Source: an uncultured Agromyces sp. | GTDB lineage: Bacteria; Actinomycetota; Actinomycetes; Actinomycetales; Microbacteriaceae | Length of the DNA: 64,000 nucleotides | NCBI GenBank assembly: GCA_913053875.1 | Contig: CAJXGN010000002.1 | Coordinates: 186,001-250,000 of the forward strand | Reading direction: 5' to 3' | In this document: positions 40,977 through 51,135 of the stretch, in pieces | Numbering within the stretch: position 1 is the stretch's first letter | Layout of the letters: the number at the start of each line of letters is the position of its first letter | Notes under the pieces: generated by a model | Database searches by the model: none | Seen by the model: only the letters and a program-made list of their open reading frames with translations | Told to the model about the DNA's origin: nothing | Position numbers and translations under genes: made by a program

Positions 40977-41061
40977 GTAGCGAATACATGCAGATCTGCA
41001 CGATGGCGGCGAATGCATGCAGACACGCCGCGGAGCGGGCGGGACTGCATGTATTCGCTAC
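40977..41061. repeat. 85-bp palindromic intergenic element, family II copy 3
   Basis: Perfect 17-bp arms GTAGCGAATACATGCAG (40977-40993 and 41045-41061) begin 17 bases after the arcA stop. It contains GCAGATCTGC and the internal GCGAATGCATGCAG copy. It may double as an arcA terminator. Confidence 0.9.
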
Positions 41062-41153
41062 GCGCCCGCAACCCCCTGCGGGCACGCGCAGCGCTCGCCT
41101 ACGCTCGAAGCGACGTGATTCGCGGGCGCGGGGCGCACGGGAGGGGAGCGGGC

Positions 41154-42353
41154 ATGTTCGGACGGGGCAAGGCGAAGCGAGCGGATGCCGCTGAGGAGGC
41201 ATCCGCCGAGGCCACCACCCAGGACGTGGTCGACGCGCTCGCACAGGGGCGCGACCGCGGTCAGGCCGATGCTGCGGCCGCGACGCTCGGCGCGCGCGGC
41301 GGGCCCAGGCGGCTCACCTGGCCGGCGTGGAAGCTCGCCCTGTCGCGCACGGTCCGCGAGTTCTCGCGCGACAAGGCGACCGACCTGGCCGCCGGCATGA
41401 CGTACTTCGCGGTGCTGGCGCTCTTCCCGGGTCTGCTCGCGATCGTGTCGCTGCTCGGCCTGATCGGGCAGGCCGACGAGACCACCGACGCGGTCTTCGG
41501 CCTCATCGAGGAACTGGGCGGGGCGAGCATCATCGAGGCGGTGCGGGGCCCCGTCGAGGGCCTCACGGCATCGCCGTCGGCCGGGTGGACGTTCGTGATC
41601 GGCCTCGTCGGCGCCCTCTGGTCGGCATCGGGGTACGTCGGCGCGTTCGGCCGCTCGATGAATCGCATCGTCGGCGTCGAGGAGGGTCGCGCGTTCTGGA
41701 AGCTTCGCCCCCAGATGCTGCTCGTGACCGTCGTCATCGTGCTGCTCGCGGCGAGCGCCGGACTGCTGCTGGTCGTCTCGGGTCCGCTCGCGGCGGCGAT
41801 CGGAGCGGTCGTCGGCCTCTCCGACACGGCGGTGGCGGTGTGGAACGCGGTGAAGCTGCCGGCGCTCGCGCTGATCGCCGTGATCGCGATCGCGATCCTC
41901 TACTACGCGACGCCGAACGTGCGCCAACGCTTCCGCATCCTGAGCGTGGGCGCGTTCCTCGCGATCGTGGTCTGGGGCCTGGCATCGGCCGGGTTCGGTT
42001 TCTACGTGTCCAACTTCGCCAACTACGACGCCACCTACGGCGTGCTCGGCGGGGTCATCGTGTTCCTGCTGTGGATGTGGATCTCGAACCTCGCGGTGCT
42101 CGTCGGCGCCGAGCTCGACACGGAGCTCGAGCGGGCGCGGGAGCTGCAGATGGGCGTCGAGTCCGAGGTCGCCGTGCAACTGCCGCTCCGCGACCGCTCG
42201 GGCATCGAGAAGCAGGCGCAGAAGGTGCGCGACGACGTCGCCCGCGCGATCGAGTTCCGGCTCGAGTCGGCGCAGAGCGCCAAGGTCGCGCGGCGGCGCG
42301 CCGAACTCGCCGATCAGCAGGAGCAGGAGCAGCAGGACTCCGCGAAGCGCTGA
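41154..42353 (+). CDS. YihY/virulence factor BrkB family membrane protein
   Basis: A 399-residue inner membrane protein. After an about 60-residue hydrophilic N-terminus, six hydrophobic segments follow. The family markers are DKATDLAAGMTYFAVLALFPGLLAIVSLLG, ASGYVGAFGRSMNRI and ATYGVLGGVIVFLLWMWISNLAVLVGAELD. The about 70-residue C-terminal tail is charged. Once called ribonuclease BN, this family is now regarded as membrane proteins of unsettled, possibly transport, function. TACGCT at 41100-41105 is a possible -10, and GAGGGGAG precedes the ATG. Confidence 0.88.
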   Translation: MFGRGKAKRADAAEEASAEATTQDVVDALAQGRDRGQADAAAATLGARGGPRRLTWPAWKLALSRTVREFSRDKATDLAAGMTYFAVLALFPGLLAIVSLLGLIGQADETTDAVFGLIEELGGASIIEAVRGPVEGLTASPSAGWTFVIGLVGALWSASGYVGAFGRSMNRIVGVEEGRAFWKLRPQMLLVTVVIVLLAASAGLLLVVSGPLAAAIGAVVGLSDTAVAVWNAVKLPALALIAVIAIAILYYATPNVRQRFRILSVGAFLAIVVWGLASAGFGFYVSNFANYDATYGVLGGVIVFLLWMWISNLAVLVGAELDTELERARELQMGVESEVAVQLPLRDRSGIEKQAQKVRDDVARAIEFRLESAQSAKVARRRAELADQQEQEQQDSAKR

Positions 42354-42442
42354 CCGTCGCTTGTGGAGCGATTCGCGTCGGGCGCCGACGCGGGCACTAC
42401 TCTTGCGCAGGCGCCGCGCCGACCGCGGCCGGAGGGGCGAGC

Positions 42443-42817
42443 GTGGACGAGACGACCGAGCACGAGACGACCGCCGTCGACCCGGCACCGCGCCCCGGAG
42501 CCGGCCACGTCGTGGCGACGCTGCTGCTGCTCGCACTGTTCCTCGTCGTCACCGCGACCGTGAGCCTCGGCGGCGTGTTCCTGCCGTCGTTCACCGAGGA
42601 CTGCGTGACGGATGCCGCGTGCGACCGCGCACGCATCGGCTGGGGCTCGCTCCTGGCGATCTTCGGCCCGTGGCTCGTCGCGCTCGTCGTCGTGATCTGG
42701 ACGACGGTGCGGATGCTGCAGCGCCGCGCCGCCCGACGGGTGCCGATCCTCGGCACCTTCGCGAACCTCGCCCTGTTCGCGCTCGGGCTCTGGCTCGCTG
42801 CATCCGGAGTGGGCTGA
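42443..42817 (+). CDS. Small membrane protein, DUF6264-like
   Basis: A 124-residue protein with an acidic N-terminus and three hydrophobic segments (VVATLLLLALFLVVTATV, LLAIFGPWLVALVVVIW and FANLALFALGLWLA). Between the first two is an extracytoplasmic loop with two Cys (EDCVTDAACDRA), which could form a disulfide. The GTG at 42443 has GGAGGGG nearby. Function is unknown, and the DUF assignment is a resemblance only. Confidence 0.6.
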   Translation: MDETTEHETTAVDPAPRPGAGHVVATLLLLALFLVVTATVSLGGVFLPSFTEDCVTDAACDRARIGWGSLLAIFGPWLVALVVVIWTTVRMLQRRAARRVPILGTFANLALFALGLWLAASGVG

Positions 42818-42876
42818 CCGGCCGCCGGACCGCGCTTCCGTCGCGCACCCAGCCGGCATGCGATGCAATAGGAGGC

Positions 42877-43449
42877 ATGCCCGCCCAGCCGATCACCGTG
42901 TCCATCCGCCGCGAGGTCGACCCCGACCGCATCCCCGAGGTGACGGCGTGGGTGCAGGCCGGCGTGAACCTGGCGAACCGCTACCCCGGGTTCCTCGGCT
43001 CCGGGTGGATCCGCCAGGGCGCCGACTCGCACGTGTGGCACATGCTCTACCGCTTCGCGAGCGAGCGGACGCTTGCCGCGTGGGAGGACTCGTCGGAGCG
43101 ACAGTGGTGGCTCTCGACGGGCGAGGGGCTCATCCGCTCGGAGCGCAGCACGCGCCGCACGGGGATCGAGGGCTGGTTCGACGAGCCGACGGGCTCGACC
43201 CCCACCGTGGACGAGCCCGCGCTGCCGCCCGCCCCGCCGCGCTGGAAGCAGGCGGTCGCCATCTGGCTGGGCTTCTTCCCCGTGAACCTCGTGTTCTCGT
43301 ACCTCGTCGGCGGCATCCCGGGCTGGGAGGCGCTGCCGATCTGGCTGCACTCACTGGCGCTGACGCTCGTGCTCACCCCGCTCATGACGTACTTCGTGCT
43401 GCCGTGGGTGACGCGGCTGCTGCAGCCGTGGCTGCATCGCAGGCGCTGA
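42877..43449 (+). CDS. Antibiotic biosynthesis monooxygenase (ABM)-like domain protein with membrane tail
   Basis: A 190-residue protein. The first about 100 residues have the dimeric alpha/beta-barrel pattern of ABM proteins (VSIRREVDPDRIPEVTAWVQ, FLGSGWIRQG, WHMLYRFASERTLAAWEDS). Two hydrophobic segments follow (AVAIWLGFFPVNLVFSYLV and LALTLVLTPLMTYFVLPW). Such ABM-membrane fusions are common in actinobacteria and uncharacterised. AGGAGG sits only one base before the ATG, too close for normal use, so the start or the initiation mode is uncertain; a GTG seven codons in is an alternative. Confidence 0.75.
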   Translation: MPAQPITVSIRREVDPDRIPEVTAWVQAGVNLANRYPGFLGSGWIRQGADSHVWHMLYRFASERTLAAWEDSSERQWWLSTGEGLIRSERSTRRTGIEGWFDEPTGSTPTVDEPALPPAPPRWKQAVAIWLGFFPVNLVFSYLVGGIPGWEALPIWLHSLALTLVLTPLMTYFVLPWVTRLLQPWLHRRR

Positions 43450-43512
43450 GGGGCTTCCGACGAACGGCGGCGGGCGAACAGCTGAGCGGATGCCCCTGAG
43501 CCGCACCCGCGC

Positions 43513-44352
43513 TCAGGCCGGCGTGGTCTCCGATGGCGACGCACCCGACGGCGCCGCGCGGTGGCCGATGCCGCGGATGCGGCGCGACAGTTCCGTCGCC
43601 GCGCGATCGACCTCGGCGACGAGCGCCGCGCGGCGCGACTCGTCGGCCCGCTCGACCGGGAACGTGACCGCGATCGCCGCCGCCGGCCAGCCCGTGTGGT
43701 CGAGCACCGCGACGCCGACCGAGGCGAGCCCCGCGGTCACCTCGCCGTCCTCGGCGGCGAACCCGTGCTCGCGCACCTCGGCGAGCACGGTGCGCAGCCG
43801 CCGCAGGCTCCAGGCACCCGATGCCTCGCCGGCAGCGCCCGGCGCGTACGCGGACGCGTCGGGGTAGAGCGCGCGCACCTGCGCCGCGGGCAGCTCCGCG
43901 AGCATCGCCCGACCGGTCGCGGTGAGGTGCGCGGGCAGGCGCACCCCGACATCGGAGACGAGCGACGGGCGGCGCGGCGCGCGCTCCTCGACGAGGTAGA
44001 GCACGTCCCGCCCGTGCAGCACCGCGAGGTGCCCGCTCTCGGCGACCGTGTCGACGAGCCCCGCGACGAGCGGCGCGCCGAGCCGGGCGAGCGGTTGCTG
44101 CCTGCTGAACCCCGAGCTCAGCTCGAAGGCGGCCACGCCGAGCCCGTACCGGCGCTCCTCGGGCAGGTGCACCACGTAGCCGTGCTCGACCAGGGTCGCG
44201 AGCAGGTGGTAGACGGTCGAGCGCGGCAGGTCGAGCGCCGTGGCGATCGACGCGGCGGGCGCCGGCCCGCGCAGCGTGGCGAGGTGCGACAGGATGCGCA
44301 GCGTGGCATCCGCCGCCGGCACCTTCGGAGCGCGCGAACCGTCCGGGATCAC
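43513..44352 (-). CDS. IclR-family transcriptional regulator of the hut region
   Basis: A 279-residue regulator. The N-terminal winged helix covers about residues 10-70 (ATLRILSHLATLRGPAPAASIATALDLPRSTVYHLLATL), and the ligand domain follows (GFSRQQPLARLGAPLV, LPAHLTATGRAMLAELP, SVGVAVLDHTGWPAAAIAVTFP). It is divergent from hutH with 58 bp between starts, so it probably controls histidine degradation in response to histidine or urocanate. The effector is inferred from position, not sequence. Confidence 0.87.
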   Translation of the reverse strand: MIPDGSRAPKVPAADATLRILSHLATLRGPAPAASIATALDLPRSTVYHLLATLVEHGYVVHLPEERRYGLGVAAFELSSGFSRQQPLARLGAPLVAGLVDTVAESGHLAVLHGRDVLYLVEERAPRRPSLVSDVGVRLPAHLTATGRAMLAELPAAQVRALYPDASAYAPGAAGEASGAWSLRRLRTVLAEVREHGFAAEDGEVTAGLASVGVAVLDHTGWPAAAIAVTFPVERADESRRAALVAEVDRAATELSRRIRGIGHRAAPSGASPSETTPA

Positions 44353-44410
44353 AGACTGAGGCTACTCCCGCTGCGGTTCCGGATGCCCCGTGGCGGGGTT
44401 GGATCGGAGC

Positions 44411-46000
44411 ATGCGCACCACCCCCGCCCTGCACCTCGCCGGCCCCGAGGCATCCGCCCGCCCCGCCGCCGTCACGATCGGCACCGGCCCGTTGACGATC
44501 GACGAGGTCGTCGCCGTCGCCCGCCACGACGCACGGGTCGACCTCGACCAGGACGCGCTCGCCGCCGTCGACGCGAGCCGCGCCGTCGTCGACGGGCTGG
44601 CCGCCGACCCCGAGCCGCACTACGGCATCTCGACGGGCTTCGGCGCGCTGGCGACCACGTTCATCCCGGGCGACCGCCGGGCGCAGCTGCAGGCGAGCCT
44701 CGTGCGCTCGCACGCCGCGGGCTCGGGCACGGAGGTCGAGCGCGAGGTCGCGCGCGCGCTCGTGCTGCTGCGCCTGTCGACGCTCATGACCGGCCGCACC
44801 GGCGTGCGGTCGGTCGTCTGCGAGACGTACGCCGCCATGCTGAACGCCGGCATCACGCCGGTCGTGCACGAGTTCGGCTCGCTCGGCTGCTCGGGCGACC
44901 TCGCCCCGCTCGCGCACGTCGCGCTGGCCGCGATGGGCGAGGGCGAGGTGACGGATGCCACGGACGAGCGCGTCCCCGCGGCATCCGCTCTCGAGTCCGC
45001 CGGCATCGCGCCGCTCGTGCTCCGGGAGAAGGAGGGCCTCGCCCTCATCAACGGCACCGACGGCATGCTCGGGATGCTCGCGCTCGCGATCCACGACCTG
45101 GGCGCGCTGCTGACCGCCGCCGACGTCGCCGCGGCGATGAGCGTCGAGGGGCTGCTCGGCACCGACGCCGTGTTCGCCGACGACCTGCAGGCGCTGCGCC
45201 CGCACCCCGGGCAGGCCGCGTCGGCACAGAACCTGCGCGCGATGCTCGCGGGCTCGCCGATCATGCAGAGCCACCGCGGCCCGGAGTGCACGCGCGTGCA
45301 GGACGCGTACTCGCTGCGCTGCGCGCCCCAGGTGCACGGCGCGGCGCGCGACACGGTCGCCCACGCGGCATCCGTCGCCCGTGCCGAGCTCGCGAGCGCG
45401 GTCGACAACCCCGTGCTCACGCCCGACGGGCGGGTCGAGTCGAACGGCAACTTCCACGGGGCGCCGGTCGCGTACGTGCTCGACTTCCTGGCGATCGCGG
45501 TGGCCGACGTCGCATCGATGAGCGAGCGGCGCACCGACCGCTTCCTCGACCGGGCGCGCAACCACGGCCTGCCGCCGTTCCTGGCCCACGAGGTGGGCGT
45601 CGACTCGGGGCTCATGATCGCGCAGTACACGGCAGCGGGCATCGTGTCGGAGCTGAAGCGCCTGGCGGTGCCCGCGTCGGTCGACTCGATCCCGTCGTCG
45701 GCCATGCAGGAGGACCACGTGTCGATGGGCTGGGCGGCGGCGCGCAAGCTCCGGCGCGCGCTCGACGGGTTGACGCGGGTGCTCGCGATCGAGGTCATGA
45801 CGGCGACGCGCGGGCTCGCGTTGCGGGCGCCGCTGCGCCCGGCGGCCGGCACCGGCGCGGTCGCGGCGCTCGTGGGCGGCGTGGTGCCCGGCCCCGGTCC
45901 GGACCGGTTCCTCGCGCCCGAGATCGACGCCGTGGTCGGGCTCGTGGCGCGCGGCGAGGTCGCTGCGGCGGCGGGCTCGGCGGTCGGAACACTGCGCTGA
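44411..46000 (+). CDS. hutH: Histidine ammonia-lyase
   Basis: A 529-residue enzyme that converts histidine to urocanate, the first step of the hut pathway. YGISTGFGALAT (from residue 71) is the catalytic Tyr loop. The cofactor-forming tripeptide lies in GSLGCSGDLAPLAH, where the usual Ala-Ser-Gly reads Cys-Ser-Gly (160-162); the Ser and Gly needed for the MIO group are kept. NGTDGMLGML, the ESNGNFHGAPVAY motif and the SSAMQEDHVSMGW loop are as expected. The ATG at 44411 overlaps none of the divergent IclR gene. An 8-bp G+C hairpin follows the stop. Confidence 0.93.
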   Translation: MRTTPALHLAGPEASARPAAVTIGTGPLTIDEVVAVARHDARVDLDQDALAAVDASRAVVDGLAADPEPHYGISTGFGALATTFIPGDRRAQLQASLVRSHAAGSGTEVEREVARALVLLRLSTLMTGRTGVRSVVCETYAAMLNAGITPVVHEFGSLGCSGDLAPLAHVALAAMGEGEVTDATDERVPAASALESAGIAPLVLREKEGLALINGTDGMLGMLALAIHDLGALLTAADVAAAMSVEGLLGTDAVFADDLQALRPHPGQAASAQNLRAMLAGSPIMQSHRGPECTRVQDAYSLRCAPQVHGAARDTVAHAASVARAELASAVDNPVLTPDGRVESNGNFHGAPVAYVLDFLAIAVADVASMSERRTDRFLDRARNHGLPPFLAHEVGVDSGLMIAQYTAAGIVSELKRLAVPASVDSIPSSAMQEDHVSMGWAAARKLRRALDGLTRVLAIEVMTATRGLALRAPLRPAAGTGAVAALVGGVVPGPGPDRFLAPEIDAVVGLVARGEVAAAAGSAVGTLR

Positions 46001-46004
46001 GGGC

Positions 46005-46025
46005 GGCGGCGGCTGCCCCGCCGCC
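46005..46025 (+). terminator. Candidate hutH terminator
   Basis: GGCGGCGG (46005-46012) pairs with CCGCCGCC (46018-46025) across a 5-nt loop, five bases after the stop; no T-run. The rest of the gap up to 46178 shows only a weak promoter-like pair (TTGTGC 46115-46120, CAGACT 46138-46143). Confidence 0.45.
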
Positions 46026-46178
46026 GGGGGATCAACACAGCGGGCCGCGACGCTGCGGGCGGCGCACACGGCATCCGCTGCCTGACCGATCCGCGCCATT
46101 CACCGAACCGGCCATTGTGCGGCTCTCACGGGGCTGTCAGACTGAGCCCGACGGTTCCCCGAACCCGACGATAGGCAG

Positions 46179-47852
46179 ATGTGCACAGTGGCACCCAGTG
46201 AAGGCGACGCACACCGCCGGCTGAGGTACGGCCGGCGGTCGCTCCCTGTCACGGCGAGCCTCGCGGCCGCCGCGCTCGTGCTGGTCGGTGCCCCACTCGC
46301 TGCCGCTGAGGAGACCGGCACCGCCGAGACGCAGACCGAGTCGACCGCGACGCCGACGCCTGCGCCCACCGAGACGTCGAGCCCGGCGCCGACCCAGACC
46401 TCGACGCCCTCGCCGGACCCGTCGCCGACGCCCACCGAAACGTCATCGCCCACGCCGACCGAGACGTCCACGCCGACGCCGACCACCGAGCCCTCCCCGA
46501 GTCCGACGGGCACCCCGCCGGCGCCGCCCGAGGAGACGAGCACGCCGACGCCGTCGCCCACGGGAACGCCGACCCCGTCGCCCACCGGCACGCCGACGCC
46601 GTCGCCCACCGGCACCCCGTCGCCCACCGGCACCCCGTCGCCCACCGGCACCCCGTCGCCGACGGGCACGCCGTCACCCACGGGCACGCCGTCGCCGAGC
46701 GGCACGCCGACGCCCACGCCCACCCCGAGCCCGGTCGCACCGCCGTCGCCGTTCTCGTACTCCTACTCGCTCTACCAGCCGCTGCTGTTCACCGGCACCG
46801 GCACCACCCGAACGACGGTCGACACCGGCCCCTCGCCCCGACTCGTCGCCGCGCAGCAGCGCCTCGTCGACGCCCGCTCGGCACTCCAGGACGCGCGCGA
46901 CGCACTCGCCGCCGGCCTCGCCGAGGTCGAGCGCGCGCAGGCCGTCGCCGACCGGCTCCAGCTCGCGGCCGATGTGGCCGCCGAGGAGGCCGACGAGGTC
47001 GCCGGGCTCTACCTGCACGCGGTGCGCGGCAGCCTCGACACCTCGACGAGCGCACTGGACGTGCTCTTCGACACCGAGTCCGACCTGCTCGGCGGCCTCG
47101 CCTCGGTCGACCGCGTGTCGGGCCTCACCGCCGACGTGTCCGCCCTCGCCGAGCTCGCCGAAGCCGCGCGCGATGCGGCGGACCGCGCCCAGGCCCGCGC
47201 CGACGCCGCCTCCGAGGCGGTCGACGCGGTCGGCATCCCGGCCCTCCGCCAGGCCGTCGCCGACGCAGAGGACGCGGTCGACGCGGCGAAGGACGCCGTC
47301 GACGACGCCCGCGACGAGATGGAGGCCGAGGCGAACGAGGTCGTGCTCGCCAACACGACGACGGCCTTCCAGTTCGAGAACCTGCCGACCGACTCGGGCC
47401 AGCTGAGCGAGCAGGGCTGGTCGGCCCCGGCGTCGGGCTACCTGACCGACGGGTTCGGCCACCGCCCCGTGAAGCCACTGCCCAGCGTGCAGGACTTCCA
47501 CCGCGGCACCGACATCGCGAGCGCCTGCGCGAGCCCCGTCTTCGCGGCGACCGACGGCATCGTCGTGCAGGTCGGGCCGAACGGCACCTACGGCAACTGG
47601 ATCCTGATCCAGCACGGCGACGGCGTCTCGACCGGCTACGCCCACCTCGCCACCGGCTCGTCGCTCGTCGCGCCCGGCGACGAGGTCGTCGCCGGCCAGA
47701 CGATCGCTGCGGTCGGCAGCACGGGCGCGTCGACCGGATGCCACCTGCACTACGAGGTGCGCCTCGACAACACGGCCATCGACGCGGTGCCGTTCATGGA
47801 GGCGCGCGGCGTCGTGCTCGGGTCGGCCTTCCTCGGGAACTTCGGGGGCTGA
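46179..47852 (+). CDS. Secreted M23-family peptidoglycan endopeptidase with Pro/Thr/Ser-repeat and coiled-coil regions
   Basis: A 557-residue exported cell-wall hydrolase. After the signal peptide (cut near PLAAAEE, residue about 45) comes a low-complexity SPTGTP/TPTP repeat to about residue 188. A long Ala/Asp-rich coiled coil follows (about 220-390), then a LytM/M23 domain (about 405-550). Zinc ligands are in DFHRGTDIAS and CHLHYEVR, so the domain looks active. The order resembles envelope hydrolases whose coiled coil acts in regulation. It sits between hutH and hutU without an obvious link to histidine metabolism. Confidence 0.9.
   Translation: MCTVAPSEGDAHRRLRYGRRSLPVTASLAAAALVLVGAPLAAAEETGTAETQTESTATPTPAPTETSSPAPTQTSTPSPDPSPTPTETSSPTPTETSTPTPTTEPSPSPTGTPPAPPEETSTPTPSPTGTPTPSPTGTPTPSPTGTPSPTGTPSPTGTPSPTGTPSPTGTPSPSGTPTPTPTPSPVAPPSPFSYSYSLYQPLLFTGTGTTRTTVDTGPSPRLVAAQQRLVDARSALQDARDALAAGLAEVERAQAVADRLQLAADVAAEEADEVAGLYLHAVRGSLDTSTSALDVLFDTESDLLGGLASVDRVSGLTADVSALAELAEAARDAADRAQARADAASEAVDAVGIPALRQAVADAEDAVDAAKDAVDDARDEMEAEANEVVLANTTTAFQFENLPTDSGQLSEQGWSAPASGYLTDGFGHRPVKPLPSVQDFHRGTDIASACASPVFAATDGIVVQVGPNGTYGNWILIQHGDGVSTGYAHLATGSSLVAPGDEVVAGQTIAAVGSTGASTGCHLHYEVRLDNTAIDAVPFMEARGVVLGSAFLGNFGG
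46500..46700 (+). repeat. Tandem coding repeat (SPTGTP units) in the M23 peptidase
   Basis: About 18- to 24-base units of the form CCGTCGCCCACCGGCAC repeat at least seven times with near identity. The nucleotide-level identity suggests recent expansion or slippage and a length that may vary between strains. Confidence 0.75.
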
Positions 47853-47859
47853 CCCGATG

Positions 47860-47877
47860 CGTCCGGGATCCCGGACG
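47860..47877 (+). terminator. 18-bp perfect palindrome after the M23 peptidase gene
   Basis: CGTCCGGGATCCCGGACG is exactly self-complementary, 8 bases after the stop codon. It may be a terminator core or a protein-binding site; there is no T-run. Confidence 0.45.
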
Positions 47878-47930
47878 ACCTCCGAGGCATCCGCTCACCG
47901 CAGGCCCACCCGCCGGTGTGTGATCGGAAG

Positions 47931-49640
<1,710 letters not shown>

Positions 49641-49680
49641 TCCCCGTGCCCGCGCCCCGCTCCTCCACGTCCCTCAGGTT

Positions 49681-49742
49681 CCCAGACCCGTCAATTCCCT
49701 GCCCTCTGGGCCCGCATTCCGCACCTTTTCGACGGGTCTGGG
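49681..49742. repeat. 62-bp palindromic intergenic element, family I copy 2
   Basis: Exact 12-bp arms CCCAGACCCGTC (49681-49692) and the complement (49731-49742) give the same 62-bp length as the elements at 4639 and 60311. The inner part contains GGGCCCGCATTCCGCA, shared with the next element. Confidence 0.8.
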
Positions 49743-49754
49743 TTCGGCGCGGCG

Positions 49755-49814
49755 CGAGACCCGTCAGAAGGCTGCGCTTCGCGCCCGTATTCCGCAGGGA
49801 ATCGACGGATCTCG
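49755..49814. repeat. 60-bp palindromic intergenic element, family I copy 3
   Basis: Arms CGAGACCCGTC (49755-49765) and GACGGATCTCG (49804-49814) match with one mismatch. The interior CTGCGCTTCGCGCCCGTATT is close to the preceding element's. The two elements stand 12 bp apart between hutU and hutI. Confidence 0.75.
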
Positions 49815-49842
49815 GGAGCGCGGGGGCGGGGAGGGGGCGCGT

Positions 49843-51090
49843 ATGAGACGCGATCGCATGCTGCTGGTCGGCGTGGGTGAGCTGGTCACCAACGTCCCGG
49901 CGGAGGGGCGCGAGGGCGGTGCGCTCGGCATCGTGCGCGACGCGGCGGTGCTGGTCGACGGCGACCGCATCGCCTGGGTCGGCGCCGACACGCACGCGCG
50001 CGAGCGCGTCGCCCGGCACCCGGGCCGCGACGATCGCGAAGAGGGCGAGGAGCACCGCGAGCTCTGGGACGATCCGGTCGACGTGGTCGATATGGCGGGC
50101 GGATGCCTCGTGCCGGGGTTCGTCGACGCCCACACGCACCTCGTGTTCGGCGGCGACCGCGCCGACGAGTTCGCGGCCCGCATGGCCGGGCGGGCGTACG
50201 AGGCCGGTGGCATCCGCTCGACCGTCGCGGCGACCCGCGCCGCGAGCGACGACGCCTTGCGCGCCCGGCTCGCCGCGTTCGTCGCCGAGCTGCGCGGGCA
50301 GGGCACCACGACGTTCGAGGTGAAGACCGGCTACGGGCTCACCGTCGCCGACGAGGAGCGCCTTGCCCGGCTCGCTGCCGAGGTCACGCCCGAGGTCACC
50401 TTCCTCGGGGCGCACGTCGTACCGGCCGAGTACGCCGACCGCCCCGACGACTACGTCGACCTCGTGGCCGGCGAGATGCTCGACGCCTGCGCACCGCACG
50501 CGCGCTGGATCGACGCGTTCTGCGAGCGCGGCGCCTTCACGCCGGAGCAGTCCCGGCGCGTGCTCGAGGCGGGCTCCGCCCGCGGGCTCGGCGTGCGCGT
50601 GCACGGCAACCAGCTCGGCCCGGGCGAGGGGGTGCGGCTCGCGACCGCGCTCGGCGCGGCATCCGTCGACCACTGCACGTACCTGAGCGATGCGGACGTG
50701 GCCGCCCTCGCGGCATCCGGCACCGTCGCGACCCTGCTGCCGGGCGTCGAGTTCTCGACCCGGCAGCCCTACCCCGACGCGCGCCGCCTCATCGACGCGG
50801 GCGTGCGCGTGGCGCTCGCGAGCGACTGCAACCCGGGCTCGAGCTTCACGAGCTCGATGCCGTTCTGCATCGCGGTCGCGGTGCGCGAGATGGGCATGAC
50901 GCCGGGTGAGGCGCTGCACGCGGCGACCGCCGGCGGGGCGGCTGCGCTGCGGCGCGACGACGTGGGCGTCATCCGCGCCGGCGCGCGGGCCGACCTCGTC
51001 GAGCTCGCCGCGCCGAGCCACGTGCACCTGGCCTACCGCCCCGGCGTGCCAATCGTGCGCCGGGTCTGGAAGGACGGCGCGGCGGCGTAG
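49843..51090 (+). CDS. hutI: Imidazolonepropionase
   Basis: A 415-residue amidohydrolase that opens the imidazolone ring to give N-formimidoylglutamate. The metal site begins with [29 protein letters not shown] is the conserved Lys segment, [11 protein letters not shown] gives another metal His, and [17 protein letters not shown] holds the late Asp and substrate loop. The ATG at 49843 has GGGAGGGGG upstream. Its product is the substrate of the HutG-like enzyme at 52105-53124. It is convergent with the HigA-like gene. Confidence 0.94.
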   Translation: MRRDRMLLVGVGELVTNVPAEGREGGALGIVRDAAVLVDGDRIAWVGADTHARERVARHPGRDDREEGEEHRELWDDPVDVVDMAGGCLVPGFVDAHTHLVFGGDRADEFAARMAGRAYEAGGIRSTVAATRAASDDALRARLAAFVAELRGQGTTTFEVKTGYGLTVADEERLARLAAEVTPEVTFLGAHVVPAEYADRPDDYVDLVAGEMLDACAPHARWIDAFCERGAFTPEQSRRVLEAGSARGLGVRVHGNQLGPGEGVRLATALGAASVDHCTYLSDADVAALAASGTVATLLPGVEFSTRQPYPDARRLIDAGVRVALASDCNPGSSFTSSMPFCIAVAVREMGMTPGEALHAATAGGAAALRRDDVGVIRAGARADLVELAAPSHVHLAYRPGVPIVRRVWKDGAAA

Positions 51091-51135
51091 CGCAGAGTGG
51101 GCCGACCCCACGTCCGAGGTCAGGCGGATCGGAAC

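Noticed and set aside
43382-46099. A 905-codon minus-strand frame covering the IclR and hutH region
   Set aside because: It is out of frame with the IclR gene and antisense to hutH; no motif is visible.
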